A stretch of DNA of 10,422 nt from FEN-1297 sp964498065 (GTDB taxonomy: Bacteria; Bacteroidota; Ignavibacteria; Ignavibacteriales; Ignavibacteriaceae): positions 1 through 10,422 of the forward strand of contig CAZCFZ010000121.1 in NCBI GenBank assembly GCA_964498065.1, given 5' to 3'. Within the stretch, counting starts at the first letter, position 1. Each line of letters opens with the position of its first letter. This document shows positions 1-6,912 of this stretch, piece after piece. A model generated the notes under the pieces. The model saw only the letters and a program-made list of their open reading frames with translations, ran no database searches and was not told the DNA's origin. The translations under genes and the position numbers were made by a program.

Positions 1-119
1 TTGCCTATGATTTATTTTTGGAAAAAAATAAAAATAGAGAATTTCTTATACAAGCTACTGACAAAATCAAAAAGATTAAGCTTCTTATAAATGAGACCGC
101 TATGTCAGACCCATCATAA
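1..119 (+). CDS. zapA: C-terminal end of a probable cell division protein ZapA (5' end outside the window)
   Basis: Reading from base 3 there are 38 codons ending in TAA at 117-119, with no start in view, so this is the tail of a gene that begins upstream. The peptide is a charged helix rich in Lys, Glu, Ile and Leu (AYDLFLEKNKNREF..., then KIKKIKLLINE), consistent with the C-terminal coiled coil by which ZapA dimerises while bundling FtsZ filaments at midcell. No diagnostic motif lies in the visible part. The name rests on the coiled-coil character and on position: a 6S RNA directly downstream of zapA is seen in E. coli, and I recall a zapA-6S-rny order in relatives of Bacteroidota. Any other short coiled-coil protein would fit the sequence alone. 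Confidence 0.5.
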   Translation, partial: AYDLFLEKNKNREFLIQATDKIKKIKLLINETAMSDPS

Positions 120-127
120 AAAATTAA

Positions 128-332
128 TACCGCTCTGTCAGTCCATAATAAAATGAAAAACTAACTTTCAAAAAAAAGGGAGTTTGACTTTCGGCGTCTA
201 TTGCAGGCCTTAATCCGGCTTGCCGGATTTTCGATTTATCGGAACAGAGGAAGCAAAAAGCGTACGGGCAAGTTCCCACACTGACATAATAGGGTTTTTC
301 TCCTTATTATTCAGTGACTGGCAGAAGCGGTA
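128..332 (+). ncRNA. ssrS: Probable 6S RNA (ssrS, 6S-Flavo-like)
   Basis: The 240 bases between the zapA-like stop and rny carry no convincing ORF but fold well. Bases 128-142 pair with 317-332 (taccgct with agcggta, then ctgtcagt with actggcag, one G-U pair and one bulged A at 325), giving a 15-bp closing stem. On the 3' side 286-291 pairs with 305-310, making a small hairpin. Bases 178-186 pair with 269-277 (9 bp, two G-U). An apical hairpin has arms 212-218 and 223-229 around the loop cttg. A long rod of about 205 nt with an open central bubble and a small hairpin on its 3' side is the layout of 6S RNA, which mimics an open promoter and binds the housekeeping RNA polymerase holoenzyme. The exact ends are not known; I give the paired limits. 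A TATAAT at 336-341 just past the RNA could help to drive rny. Confidence 0.72.
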
Positions 333-359
333 ATATATAATCCCATCATTGGAGGAAAT

Positions 360-1922
360 ATGGATGTGATAGTTCTAATACCAATGGTAATTGTCCTAGT
401 AGTGTTATTTTTTTATTTAGGGTGGCTGTTTAATTCCAAAATAGGGGAAAAAAGTTTAGTCTCTGCCGATGAAAAAGCTAAACAAATAATAACAGAAGCT
501 CAAAAGGAAGCAAATAATATTAAGAGGGAAAAATTACTTGAAGTTAAAGATGAATGGTATAAGAAAAAAGTTGAATTTGATAACGAGGTAAATCAAAAAA
601 GACAAAAAATAAATAATTTAGAAAAACAGCTGAATAATCGCGAAGAGAATATTGAAAAAAAATTCGACCTGGTTATTAAAAAGGAAAGAGATAATAAACA
701 ATCTGAAAAAGAAATATTAGAATTAAAGAAAAATATTGAGCAGAAATTTAGCGAAGTAGAAAAGCTTGAAGCAGAGCAGAACACAAGGCTCGAAAAAATT
801 TCCGGTCTTACTTCTGATGAGGCGAAAAAAATGTTAATTGAAAATATGATTAACCAGGCTAAAGCAGAAGTTTCTCGTGTTGTTAAAGATATTCATGACC
901 GGGCTAAATTGGACGCTAAAAAAGATGCACAAAAAATTATAGTTCAGGCAATTCAAAGAACCGCAGCAGATCATTCCATCGAGACTACAGTTTCAGTTGT
1001 TCAGATTCAGAATGACGAAATGAAAGGCAGAATTATAGGCAAAGAGGGAAGAAATATACGTGCCTTCGAAGCTGCTACAGGAGTTGATGTAATTGTGGAT
1101 GATACTCCAGAAGCAGTGATACTTTCGTCTTTCGACCAGTTTAGAAGAGAAGTTGCTAGAGTTTCACTTGAAAAATTGATTACAGACGGCAGAATACATC
1201 CGGCAAGAATTGAAGAGGTTGTGGAAAAGGTTAGGCAGGAACTCGAAGAGGAATTGATTAGGGATGGCGAAAATACAATAATGCAGCTGGGCCTCCATAA
1301 TATGCACCAGGAATTAATAAAACATGTGGGGAGAATGAAATACCGTTCAAGTTACGGACAAAATTTATTACAGCATAGTATAGAAGTTGCGTATCTGACA
1401 GGAATAATGGCGGCAGAAGTCGGATTGGATACTACTTTAGCAAAGAGAGCGGGTTTACTACATGATATTGGCAAAACGGTTGATAAAAGTGTTGAAGGAC
1501 CTCATGCACTGCTTGGTTATGAATTGACAAAGAAATATAAAGAACACCCGATTGTTGTTAATGCCGTGGGATCTCATCACGAAGATATAGAGATGGAACA
1601 TCCCATTGCTCCTCTTGTGCAGGCAGCTGATGCAATAAGCGGTGCGCGGCCGGGAGCAAGAAGAGAACCGCTTGAAAGTTATGTTAAAAGATTGGAAAAC
1701 CTGGAAGCTCTTGCAAAATCATTTGAAGGTGTTGCCAAAACATATGCAATTCAAGCAGGAAGAGAAGTAAGAGTAGTTGTAGAACATGATAAAATTGATG
1801 ATATTGTAGCAGATAAACTGGCACATGATATAGCATCTAAAATCGAAAGTGAGATGGAATATCCGGGACAAATAAAGGTAACTGTAATTCGTGAAGTTAG
1901 AAAGATCGGTTATGCCAGGTAA
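360..1922 (+). CDS. rny: Ribonuclease Y, membrane-anchored endoribonuclease
   Basis: The 520-residue product has the full RNase Y architecture. An N-terminal membrane segment lies at about residues 3-24. A long Lys/Glu-rich coiled coil runs over about 30-180. A KH RNA-binding domain follows, with GRIIGKEGRN at 223-232. The HD phosphohydrolase domain has His339, the LLHDIGK motif (His368-Asp369), the SHHED stretch (His406, His407) and Asp424 in the conserved ADAISGARPGARRE block. RNase Y makes the initiating endonucleolytic cuts in mRNA decay and acts at the inner face of the membrane. The length is normal for the family. The ATG at 360 is preceded by a strong SD, ggagg at 351-355, which supports this start and keeps the membrane anchor. 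The gene follows the 6S RNA candidate and stands 127 bases ahead of coaE, so it may form its own unit. Confidence 0.97.
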   Translation: MDVIVLIPMVIVLVVLFFYLGWLFNSKIGEKSLVSADEKAKQIITEAQKEANNIKREKLLEVKDEWYKKKVEFDNEVNQKRQKINNLEKQLNNREENIEKKFDLVIKKERDNKQSEKEILELKKNIEQKFSEVEKLEAEQNTRLEKISGLTSDEAKKMLIENMINQAKAEVSRVVKDIHDRAKLDAKKDAQKIIVQAIQRTAADHSIETTVSVVQIQNDEMKGRIIGKEGRNIRAFEAATGVDVIVDDTPEAVILSSFDQFRREVARVSLEKLITDGRIHPARIEEVVEKVRQELEEELIRDGENTIMQLGLHNMHQELIKHVGRMKYRSSYGQNLLQHSIEVAYLTGIMAAEVGLDTTLAKRAGLLHDIGKTVDKSVEGPHALLGYELTKKYKEHPIVVNAVGSHHEDIEMEHPIAPLVQAADAISGARPGARREPLESYVKRLENLEALAKSFEGVAKTYAIQAGREVRVVVEHDKIDDIVADKLAHDIASKIESEMEYPGQIKVTVIREVRKIGYAR

Positions 1923-1971
1923 ATTTACAGCATATGACTGAAAAGTAATCTTTTAAATAAATTTCGTAACT

Positions 1972-1977
1972 TATAAT
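1972..1977 (+). promoter_or_regulatory. Possible -10 element ahead of coaE
   Basis: A TATAAT lies in the 127-base gap between rny and coaE, about 72 bases before the chosen coaE start. No convincing -35 hexamer sits 16-18 bases upstream, and the region is very AT-rich, so the match may be chance. I see no clear terminator hairpin behind rny, so read-through from rny remains possible. Confidence 0.22.
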
Positions 1978-2049
1978 ATGAAAAGGATTTAAAGGGCTTT
2001 TTAAACGTTGCTTTTTGGTCATGTTCTATTATCCGGTATTAATATTTTT

Positions 2050-2670
2050 ATGGGAAATCAAGGAAAAATAAAAATTGCGGTTACGGGGGGAATAGGTTCC
2101 GGGAAATCAGAATTCTGCGGATTTTTAAGTGAACTGGGAATACCTGTTATAAATGTAGATGAAGTTTCAAAAGCGCTTCTGGAAAATGATTCCGAAATTA
2201 GAATACAAATTATAAAAGAATTCGGTACACAATCCTACAAAGGCCGAAAAGCCAATAAAAAATATCTCGCCGAACAGGTATTTGCAGATCCCGATAAAGT
2301 ATTAAAAGCCAATTCTATCATTCACCCGAAAGTCATTTCCAAAGTTAATATTTTAGCGGAAGAAATTTTAAAAGAAAATAATATTGCCGCTGCAGAGGCA
2401 GCTTTAATTTATGAAGCGGACATGGAAAAATATTTCGACTATGTTATTCTTGTAACGGCTGAAGACAAAGTAAGAATGAAACGAAAAATTGAACTGGAAA
2501 ATTATTCGGAAGAACAATTTATCAAGAGAAATGAAAACCAGATACCCGACAGTGAGAAAAGAAAGCGTGCGGATTTTATTTTTGAAAACAACAAAGGGCT
2601 TGATGAACTAAAGAGTAAAGCCTTTCTTCTTAAAAACATTTTAACAGGATTAATAAAAACAAATGAATAA
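2050..2670 (+). CDS. coaE: Dephospho-CoA kinase
   Basis: CoaE phosphorylates the 3'-hydroxyl of the ribose in dephospho-CoA with ATP, the last step of coenzyme A synthesis, in the cytoplasm. The P-loop GGIGSGKS is at residues 13-20 of the chosen protein. Other family landmarks are the Asp in NVDEV (Asp37), the HPKV motif (His92-Val95), a lid region rich in Arg/Lys (VRMKRK) and a C-terminal ADFIFENN resembling the usual ad.vi.N. The frame stays open upstream to a TTG at 2008, which would add 14 hydrophobic residues ahead of the nucleotide-binding strand. I prefer the ATG at 2050 because it gives 206 residues, the usual CoaE size, with the P-loop at the usual distance from the N-terminus. Neither start has an SD. 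The 3' end overlaps pheA by 8 bases, which suggests coupled translation. Confidence 0.93.
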   Translation: MGNQGKIKIAVTGGIGSGKSEFCGFLSELGIPVINVDEVSKALLENDSEIRIQIIKEFGTQSYKGRKANKKYLAEQVFADPDKVLKANSIIHPKVISKVNILAEEILKENNIAAAEAALIYEADMEKYFDYVILVTAEDKVRMKRKIELENYSEEQFIKRNENQIPDSEKRKRADFIFENNKGLDELKSKAFLLKNILTGLIKTNE

Positions 2671-3496
2671 TGTTGCCTTTCAAGGTGAGCGCGGTGCATT
2701 CAGTGAAATTGCCTCAAAAAAATTTTTTACATCAAAAATTATTACTTCGCCTTCATTCTCTTTCGAGGAAGTTTTTATTAAAGTAAAAAAAGGAGCAGCA
2801 GATTTCGGTATTATTCCGATTGAAAATTCTTTGTACGGAAGCGTTTTTGAATCGTATGATCTGTTATTGAAATATTCATTGACAATTATCGGTGAATTAA
2901 ATTTACAAATTAATCATCACCTGCTTGCAAGTGATAAGTACAAACTTAATCAGATTAAGAAAGTCTATTCTCATCCTCAAGCATTAGGTCAATGCTCCGA
3001 TTTTCTGAAGAAATTAAAAAATGCAGAACTTGTTCCGACATATGATACGGCCGGATCTGCGTTAATTTCACTAAAAGATAAAAGTACGGCTAATGCTGCT
3101 GTTGCCAGCAGGGAAGCATCGGAAATTTATAACTTGAAAATTTTAAAAAGCAATATCCAGAATAACCGGGAAAACTTCACGAGATTTTTAGTAATAAGCA
3201 AAAGTAAAAATCACGCACATTATAAAAATCCGAAAACTTCAATTTGTTTCGAACTCAAAAGTATGCCCGGAGCATTATTTAAAGCGCTTAGTGTTTTTGC
3301 CTTAAGAGAGATTGATCTTTTAAAAATTGAATCAAGGCCTATACCTCATAAGCCCTTTCAGTATACTTTTTATACCGATTTACTGGGCAGTCTTGATGAT
3401 GAAAAGGTGAAAAAGGCCATAAATCATTTATCGGAAATTTCGATAAGTATTAAAAAATTCGGTACTTATGAAACAGGGAGAACATACAAAAGTTGA
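2663..3496 (+). CDS. pheA: Prephenate dehydratase with ACT regulatory domain
   Basis: This 277-residue enzyme converts prephenate to phenylpyruvate by decarboxylation and dehydration, the committed step to phenylalanine. The catalytic domain starts at once with VAFQGERGAFSE and contains the TRF motif (Thr173-Phe175), whose Thr is essential in the family. The C-terminal ACT domain (about 195-272) keeps both Phe-binding signatures, GALFKAL (from Gly203) and ESRP (223-226), so feedback inhibition by phenylalanine is expected. There is no N-terminal chorismate mutase domain, unlike E. coli PheA, and prephenate must come from another protein; the only mutase domain in the window is fused to MltG at 5518-6912. 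The ATG overlaps the coaE end by 8 bases and has no SD, consistent with translational coupling. Confidence 0.96.
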   Translation: MNNVAFQGERGAFSEIASKKFFTSKIITSPSFSFEEVFIKVKKGAADFGIIPIENSLYGSVFESYDLLLKYSLTIIGELNLQINHHLLASDKYKLNQIKKVYSHPQALGQCSDFLKKLKNAELVPTYDTAGSALISLKDKSTANAAVASREASEIYNLKILKSNIQNNRENFTRFLVISKSKNHAHYKNPKTSICFELKSMPGALFKALSVFALREIDLLKIESRPIPHKPFQYTFYTDLLGSLDDEKVKKAINHLSEISISIKKFGTYETGRTYKS

Positions 3497-3518
3497 TCAA
3501 TTAAAAATATTGATTAAC
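3492..3518 (+). repeat. AT-rich inverted repeat at the pheA stop codon
   Basis: Bases 3492-3501 (gttgatcaat) can pair with 3509-3518 (attgattaac) over 10 bp, with one G-U pair and a 7-base loop. The left arm contains the pheA TGA. No T-run follows, so it is a poor intrinsic terminator; it may be a weak stop, an mRNA 3'-end stabiliser, or chance in AT-rich DNA. Its right arm overlaps the proposed -33 element of the next promoter. Confidence 0.35.
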
Positions 3519-3540
3519 ATATTCAACTAAATTAAATTTG
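3509..3540 (+). promoter_or_regulatory. Bacteroidota-type promoter ahead of proline dehydrogenase
   Basis: Bases 3533-3540 read TAAATTTG, a perfect match to the TAnnTTTG -7 element used by the Bacteroidota primary sigma factor. An ATTG at 3509-3512, 20 bases upstream, is a fair match to the TTTG -33 element. Transcription would begin near 3547, giving a leader of about 20 bases that contains the SD of the next gene. It would separate proline dehydrogenase and tsaD from coaE-pheA. Confidence 0.5.
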
Positions 3541-3554
3541 GGGCGTTTATTGAT

Positions 3555-3559
3555 AGGAG
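3555..3559 (+). promoter_or_regulatory. Shine-Dalgarno site deciding the GTG start at 3566
   Basis: AGGAG lies 6 bases before the GTG at 3566. There is no ATG near this site in the frame, so the SD is the main reason to accept GTG as the start. Confidence 0.6.
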
Positions 3560-3565
3560 TATACA

Positions 3566-4465
3566 GTGTCGTTCTTTAACAAAATTATTGTGGCGATTGT
3601 ACAGCGATTGCCAAAAACAATAGTCGGAATATTTTCAAAAAAATATATTGCCGGCGAAACCCTGGACGAAGCAGTAGAGTACGTAAAAACCTTAAATGCA
3701 AAAGGTATCTTTGCAACAATTGATGTGCTCGGTGAATCAATTAAGACAAAAGAAGAAGCCGTTGATTCCAAGAAGAAAGCTCTTCAGGTTCTTGATACTA
3801 TAAATGAGAATAAACTTAAAGCAAATATTTCAATTAAGCCGACCCAAATGGGTCTTAGCATTGATGAGAATTTCGCTTTTGAACAAATAAGTGAACTTGT
3901 TGAGAAGGCAAAACAATTAAATAATTTTGTCCGTATCGATATGGAAGATTCCCCATATACCGATAAGACTTTCAAATTGTACAAACGATTGAAAGGAAAT
4001 TATGACAACCTTGGAGTTGTAGTTCAGGCATATTTAAAAAGAACTTATGATGATGTGGTTGTATTAAACAAGCTTGACACGAATTACCGTCTTTGTAAGG
4101 GTATTTATATTGAATCACCGAATATTGCATATAAAAACAAGAAGGCGATCCGAGATAACTATATGAATGTACTGGAAACAATATTAAAATCGGGTAATTA
4201 TGTGGGTATTGCAACTCATGATGAATTTCTTATTAATGCAGCTTACAAGAAAATTAAGGAGATGAATTTATCGAATGATAAATTTGAATTTCAAATGCTG
4301 CTTGGTGTTAGAGAAGATTTGCGTGATAAGATTAATGCAGACGGATATAAAATGCGAATCTATGTACCGTTTGGAAAAGACTGGTATCCATACTCAATGA
4401 GAAGACTGAAAGAAAATCCGGAAATAGCTGGCTACATATTTAAAAGCATTTTTAATTTTAAATAA
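3566..4465 (+). CDS. Monofunctional proline dehydrogenase (PRODH, FAD-dependent)
   Basis: The 299-residue product oxidises L-proline to pyrroline-5-carboxylate with FAD, passing electrons to the quinone pool, the first step of proline catabolism. Conserved pieces of the PRODH barrel are visible in order: SIKPTQMG with Lys91, RIDMED (123-128, Asp125), VVVQAYLKRT, RLCKGIYIE from Arg175, ATHD (216-219), EFQMLLGVRED, RIYVPFG (264-270) and WYPYSMRRLKE (273-283), whose Arg pair 279-280 matches the substrate-carboxylate arginines of PutA. The length fits stand-alone enzymes of the B. subtilis PutB/FadM kind rather than the bifunctional PutA, and no P5C dehydrogenase is in view. It starts with GTG behind a good SD. 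Its stop overlaps the tsaD start (TAATG), so the two are probably co-translated although their functions are unrelated. Confidence 0.93.
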   Translation: MSFFNKIIVAIVQRLPKTIVGIFSKKYIAGETLDEAVEYVKTLNAKGIFATIDVLGESIKTKEEAVDSKKKALQVLDTINENKLKANISIKPTQMGLSIDENFAFEQISELVEKAKQLNNFVRIDMEDSPYTDKTFKLYKRLKGNYDNLGVVVQAYLKRTYDDVVVLNKLDTNYRLCKGIYIESPNIAYKNKKAIRDNYMNVLETILKSGNYVGIATHDEFLINAAYKKIKEMNLSNDKFEFQMLLGVREDLRDKINADGYKMRIYVPFGKDWYPYSMRRLKENPEIAGYIFKSIFNFK

Positions 4466-5478
4466 TGAATATTTTAGGAATCGAAAGTTCCTGCGATGAA
4501 ACTTCGGTTGCAATTATTTCCAATAATAAATTGACAGCCAATTTAATATCATCTCAGGACTTTCACACAAAATACGGAGGGGTTGTACCCGAGCTTTCCA
4601 GCCGGGCTCACCTTCAGATTGTACTGCCTCTTGTAAAAGACGCTTTGACTAAATCAAATTTAACTTTAAAAGATCTGGATGTTATTTGTTCTACCGCAGG
4701 TCCAGGACTAATTGGCGCTCTGCTTGTAGGATTAACTTTTGCCAAAGGCCTGGCGTATTCCCTTAAAAAACCTTTCGTAGCAGTTAATCATATTGAAGGA
4801 CATATTTTCTCTGGATTTTTAATGGAAGAAAAACCTGAGTTTCCTTATTTAGCTTTAATTGTTTCCGGCGGACATACGCTTCTTCTGCTGGTTAAAAGTT
4901 TTTTAGAAATTAAAAAACTCGGAACTACTGTAGATGATGCTGCGGGAGAAGCATTTGATAAAGTTGCAAAAATGTTAGGCCTTGGTTATCCCGGCGGGCC
5001 TAAAATACAAAAAGCTGCCGCAAACGGAGATCCGGAAAAAATAAATTTCCCTGTTGCCGAATTAAAAGATCCTTATAATTTTTCATTCAGCGGATTAAAA
5101 ACATCCGTGCTGAGGTATGTTCAAAAAAATTACGGCGAAAGTAAAAATATTCCGGAAAAAGACTTGAGTGATATTGCGGCTTCATTTCAGAATGCAGTTG
5201 TTAAGGCATTGATAAAAAATACACAGAAAGCATTAAATAATTATGAAGTTAAATCTTTATCGCTGGCAGGGGGAGTAGCTGCAAACAAAGCATTAAGAGA
5301 AGCTGTAATTAATTTAGGAAAACAGCATAGTAAAAAGGTAGTAATCCCCGCTTTTGAGTATTGCGGCGATAATGCGGCGATGATTGCATTTAGAGGATTA
5401 AAGCTGTTTGAAGCCGGAAAGAAATTCGATTTAAGCTATAGCCCTTACCCGGGTTTATCAAACAAACATTTTGCATAA
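4465..5478 (+). CDS. tsaD: tRNA N6-adenosine threonylcarbamoyltransferase TsaD
   Basis: TsaD (Kae1/YgjD) transfers the threonylcarbamoyl group from TC-AMP to A37 of ANN-decoding tRNAs, working with TsaB and TsaE in the cytoplasm. The ASKHA-fold signatures are complete: IESSCDETS at residues 6-14, PELSSRAH, the metal-binding HIEGH (His109, His113), SGGHT, the GTTVDDAAGEAFDK block with LGLGYPGGP, FSFSGLKTS, LAGGVAANKALR and CGDNAAMIA, where Asp302 is the third metal ligand. The length, 337 residues, equals that of the E. coli protein. The ATG shares one base with the upstream TAA, so translation is coupled to proline dehydrogenase. TsaB and TsaE are not in the window. Confidence 0.98.
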   Translation: MNILGIESSCDETSVAIISNNKLTANLISSQDFHTKYGGVVPELSSRAHLQIVLPLVKDALTKSNLTLKDLDVICSTAGPGLIGALLVGLTFAKGLAYSLKKPFVAVNHIEGHIFSGFLMEEKPEFPYLALIVSGGHTLLLLVKSFLEIKKLGTTVDDAAGEAFDKVAKMLGLGYPGGPKIQKAAANGDPEKINFPVAELKDPYNFSFSGLKTSVLRYVQKNYGESKNIPEKDLSDIAASFQNAVVKALIKNTQKALNNYEVKSLSLAGGVAANKALREAVINLGKQHSKKVVIPAFEYCGDNAAMIAFRGLKLFEAGKKFDLSYSPYPGLSNKHFA

Positions 5479-5480
5479 TA

Positions 5481-5511
5481 TTTGTCTCTTCATTAAAATT
5501 CCTTAAATTCA
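5481..5511 (+). promoter_or_regulatory. Candidate Bacteroidota-type promoter ahead of the chorismate mutase-MltG gene
   Basis: TTTG at 5481-5484 is followed after exactly 19 bases by TAAATTCA at 5504-5511, matching 6 of 8 positions of TAnnTTTG including the TA and TT. Transcription would begin at or within a few bases of the ATG at 5518, so the message could be leaderless or nearly so. This agrees with the lack of any SD there. The -7 match is imperfect and the spacer is AT-rich. Confidence 0.35.
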
Positions 5512-5517
5512 CGGTTA

Positions 5518-6912
5518 ATGGATAATATTTATAAGAAAATTGAAAACGAGCTTGAAAATCTCAGTAAAGAAGAAAGGGAAGAGATTCTTAAAAAGCTCAG
5601 GGATGAAATTGATGTACTGGACAAACAGATAGTTCATCTTTTAAGTAAGCGCACTTTAAATTCCGTGCTTATCGGACGTGTAAAAAGAACCTTAAATTTA
5701 GCTACATATAATCCTCAAAGAGAAAAAGAAATTAGTGTTAGGATCGGTTCTTTTGTCGAAGAACCTTTAAGCAGTGAAGCGCTATTAAGAATTTACGAAA
5801 GAATCCTGGATGAGTCACGCGCTATTCAAAGAGAGGAATCTGACAAAGGAAATATTTTTAATTTATCGGCGGATAAAATGAAGGTCGGATTTAAAAATCT
5901 TTTATCAAAAAAAGAATTTATTTTTGTAGCAGCATTTTTCTTTGCCGTACTTGCATTTTTATATTTCACTTTTTTTACACCGAATTATTATACTGTTCCT
6001 GGTCCGGTTAAGCTTGAAGTAAAAAGAGGAGAGCCGTTTTCAAAAATAGCGGATGATCTATACGTGGAAGGCGTCATTCCGAGTAAAACAAATTTTAGGA
6101 TAGCAGCTTTTATTTACGGCGCAGAAAAAAAGATTAAAGCCGCACGATATTTTATACCTAACGGTTTAAGCTATTTGGATTTGATAGACTTTCTTCTAAC
6201 TTCTCATGCGGATTTATTAAAAACAGTTACGATTCAGAACGGTGCATCCATTCAGTGGGTTGCTTCCAAGCTTAAAGATGATTTGTTAATCGATTCATCT
6301 TCAGTAGTAAGTTTAAGTACGAATAAAGAATTTTTGGATTCACTCGGTTTGAATTCACCCTCGCTTTTAGGCTACTTGCTGCCGCAGAGATATAATTTTT
6401 ACGAGAAGTCTTCACCTCGGAACATTTTGAAAACAATGTATAACGGATTTGAAAAATTTTTAGATGATTCACTTAAAGAGAGGGCTGAGAAACTTGGTTA
6501 CTCGATTCCGAAAATTATTACACTTGCATCTATAGTAGAAGGAGAGACAAACAAAAAAGACGAAATGCCCATAATTGCCAGTGTTTATTATAACCGGTTA
6601 AAAAAGGGAATGAAGCTGCAGGCAGATCCTACTATTGAATTTATTAAGAAAGGAAGCTGGGGCAGACTGGATTATGCCGATTTGCGAATAAAATCACCAT
6701 ACAACACTTATGAAAATTACGGACTTCCTCCGGGGCCGATAAATAATCCGGGTAAAGCAGCTATTTTGGCAGCGCTTTATCCTGCAAAAACAGATTATCT
6801 TTACTTTGTAGCAGATGGTAGCGGCGGACATATTTTTTCGTCTAATTTTAAACAACATCAGAAGAATGCGGAAAAGTATAGAAAATGGCTGAACTCATTA
6901 AAGAGAAGATAA
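5518..6912 (+). CDS. mltG: Fusion of AroQ-type chorismate mutase with endolytic murein transglycosylase MltG
   Basis: This is one uninterrupted 464-residue frame with two unrelated enzymes. Residues about 27-108 align with the E. coli AroQ chorismate mutase domain and keep nearly all active-site positions: Arg28, Arg45, Lys56, Arg68, Glu69, Ser100 and Gln104 correspond to E. coli Arg11, Arg28, Lys39, Arg51, Glu52, Ser84 and Gln88; Asn65 replaces Asp48. A membrane segment lies at about 134-153. The rest is MltG (YceG): a LysM-like part from about 164, then LASIVEGET with the probable catalytic Glu341, YYNRL, LQADPT, SPYNTY, GLPPGPINNPG and YLYFVADGSGGH. MltG cuts nascent glycan strands outside the membrane, so the mutase would face the cytoplasm and the lyase the periplasm. 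The ATG has no SD, and a 26-residue charged helix precedes the mutase. Both assignments are strong; mutase activity is inferred. Confidence 0.93.
   Translation: MDNIYKKIENELENLSKEEREEILKKLRDEIDVLDKQIVHLLSKRTLNSVLIGRVKRTLNLATYNPQREKEISVRIGSFVEEPLSSEALLRIYERILDESRAIQREESDKGNIFNLSADKMKVGFKNLLSKKEFIFVAAFFFAVLAFLYFTFFTPNYYTVPGPVKLEVKRGEPFSKIADDLYVEGVIPSKTNFRIAAFIYGAEKKIKAARYFIPNGLSYLDLIDFLLTSHADLLKTVTIQNGASIQWVASKLKDDLLIDSSSVVSLSTNKEFLDSLGLNSPSLLGYLLPQRYNFYEKSSPRNILKTMYNGFEKFLDDSLKERAEKLGYSIPKIITLASIVEGETNKKDEMPIIASVYYNRLKKGMKLQADPTIEFIKKGSWGRLDYADLRIKSPYNTYENYGLPPGPINNPGKAAILAALYPAKTDYLYFVADGSGGHIFSSNFKQHQKNAEKYRKWLNSLKRR

Noticed and set aside
58..91. Promoter for the 6S RNA candidate (ctgaca and tataaa)
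   Set aside because: The spacing of 22 bases is too long, and the expected start would be about 30 bases before the closing stem.
120..359. CRISPR array or tRNA in the zapA-rny spacer
   Set aside because: No repeated units and no cloverleaf or TTCGA-type T-arm; the pairing is one long rod instead.
593..784. Reverse-strand ORF inside rny
   Set aside because: Phe/Ser-rich low-complexity product that is the mirror of the Lys/Glu-rich coiled-coil codons; no start signals.
2008..2049. TTG start for coaE that would add 14 residues
   Set aside because: No SD; the added hydrophobic stretch is not seen in CoaE, and the ATG at 2050 gives the usual 206 residues with the P-loop near the N-terminus.
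5518..6912. Aminodeoxychorismate lyase (PabC) as the function of the YceG-like part
   Set aside because: YceG was once given that name, but the visible motifs are those of MltG transglycosylase, with no PLP-enzyme features; the chorismate link here comes only from the separate AroQ domain.
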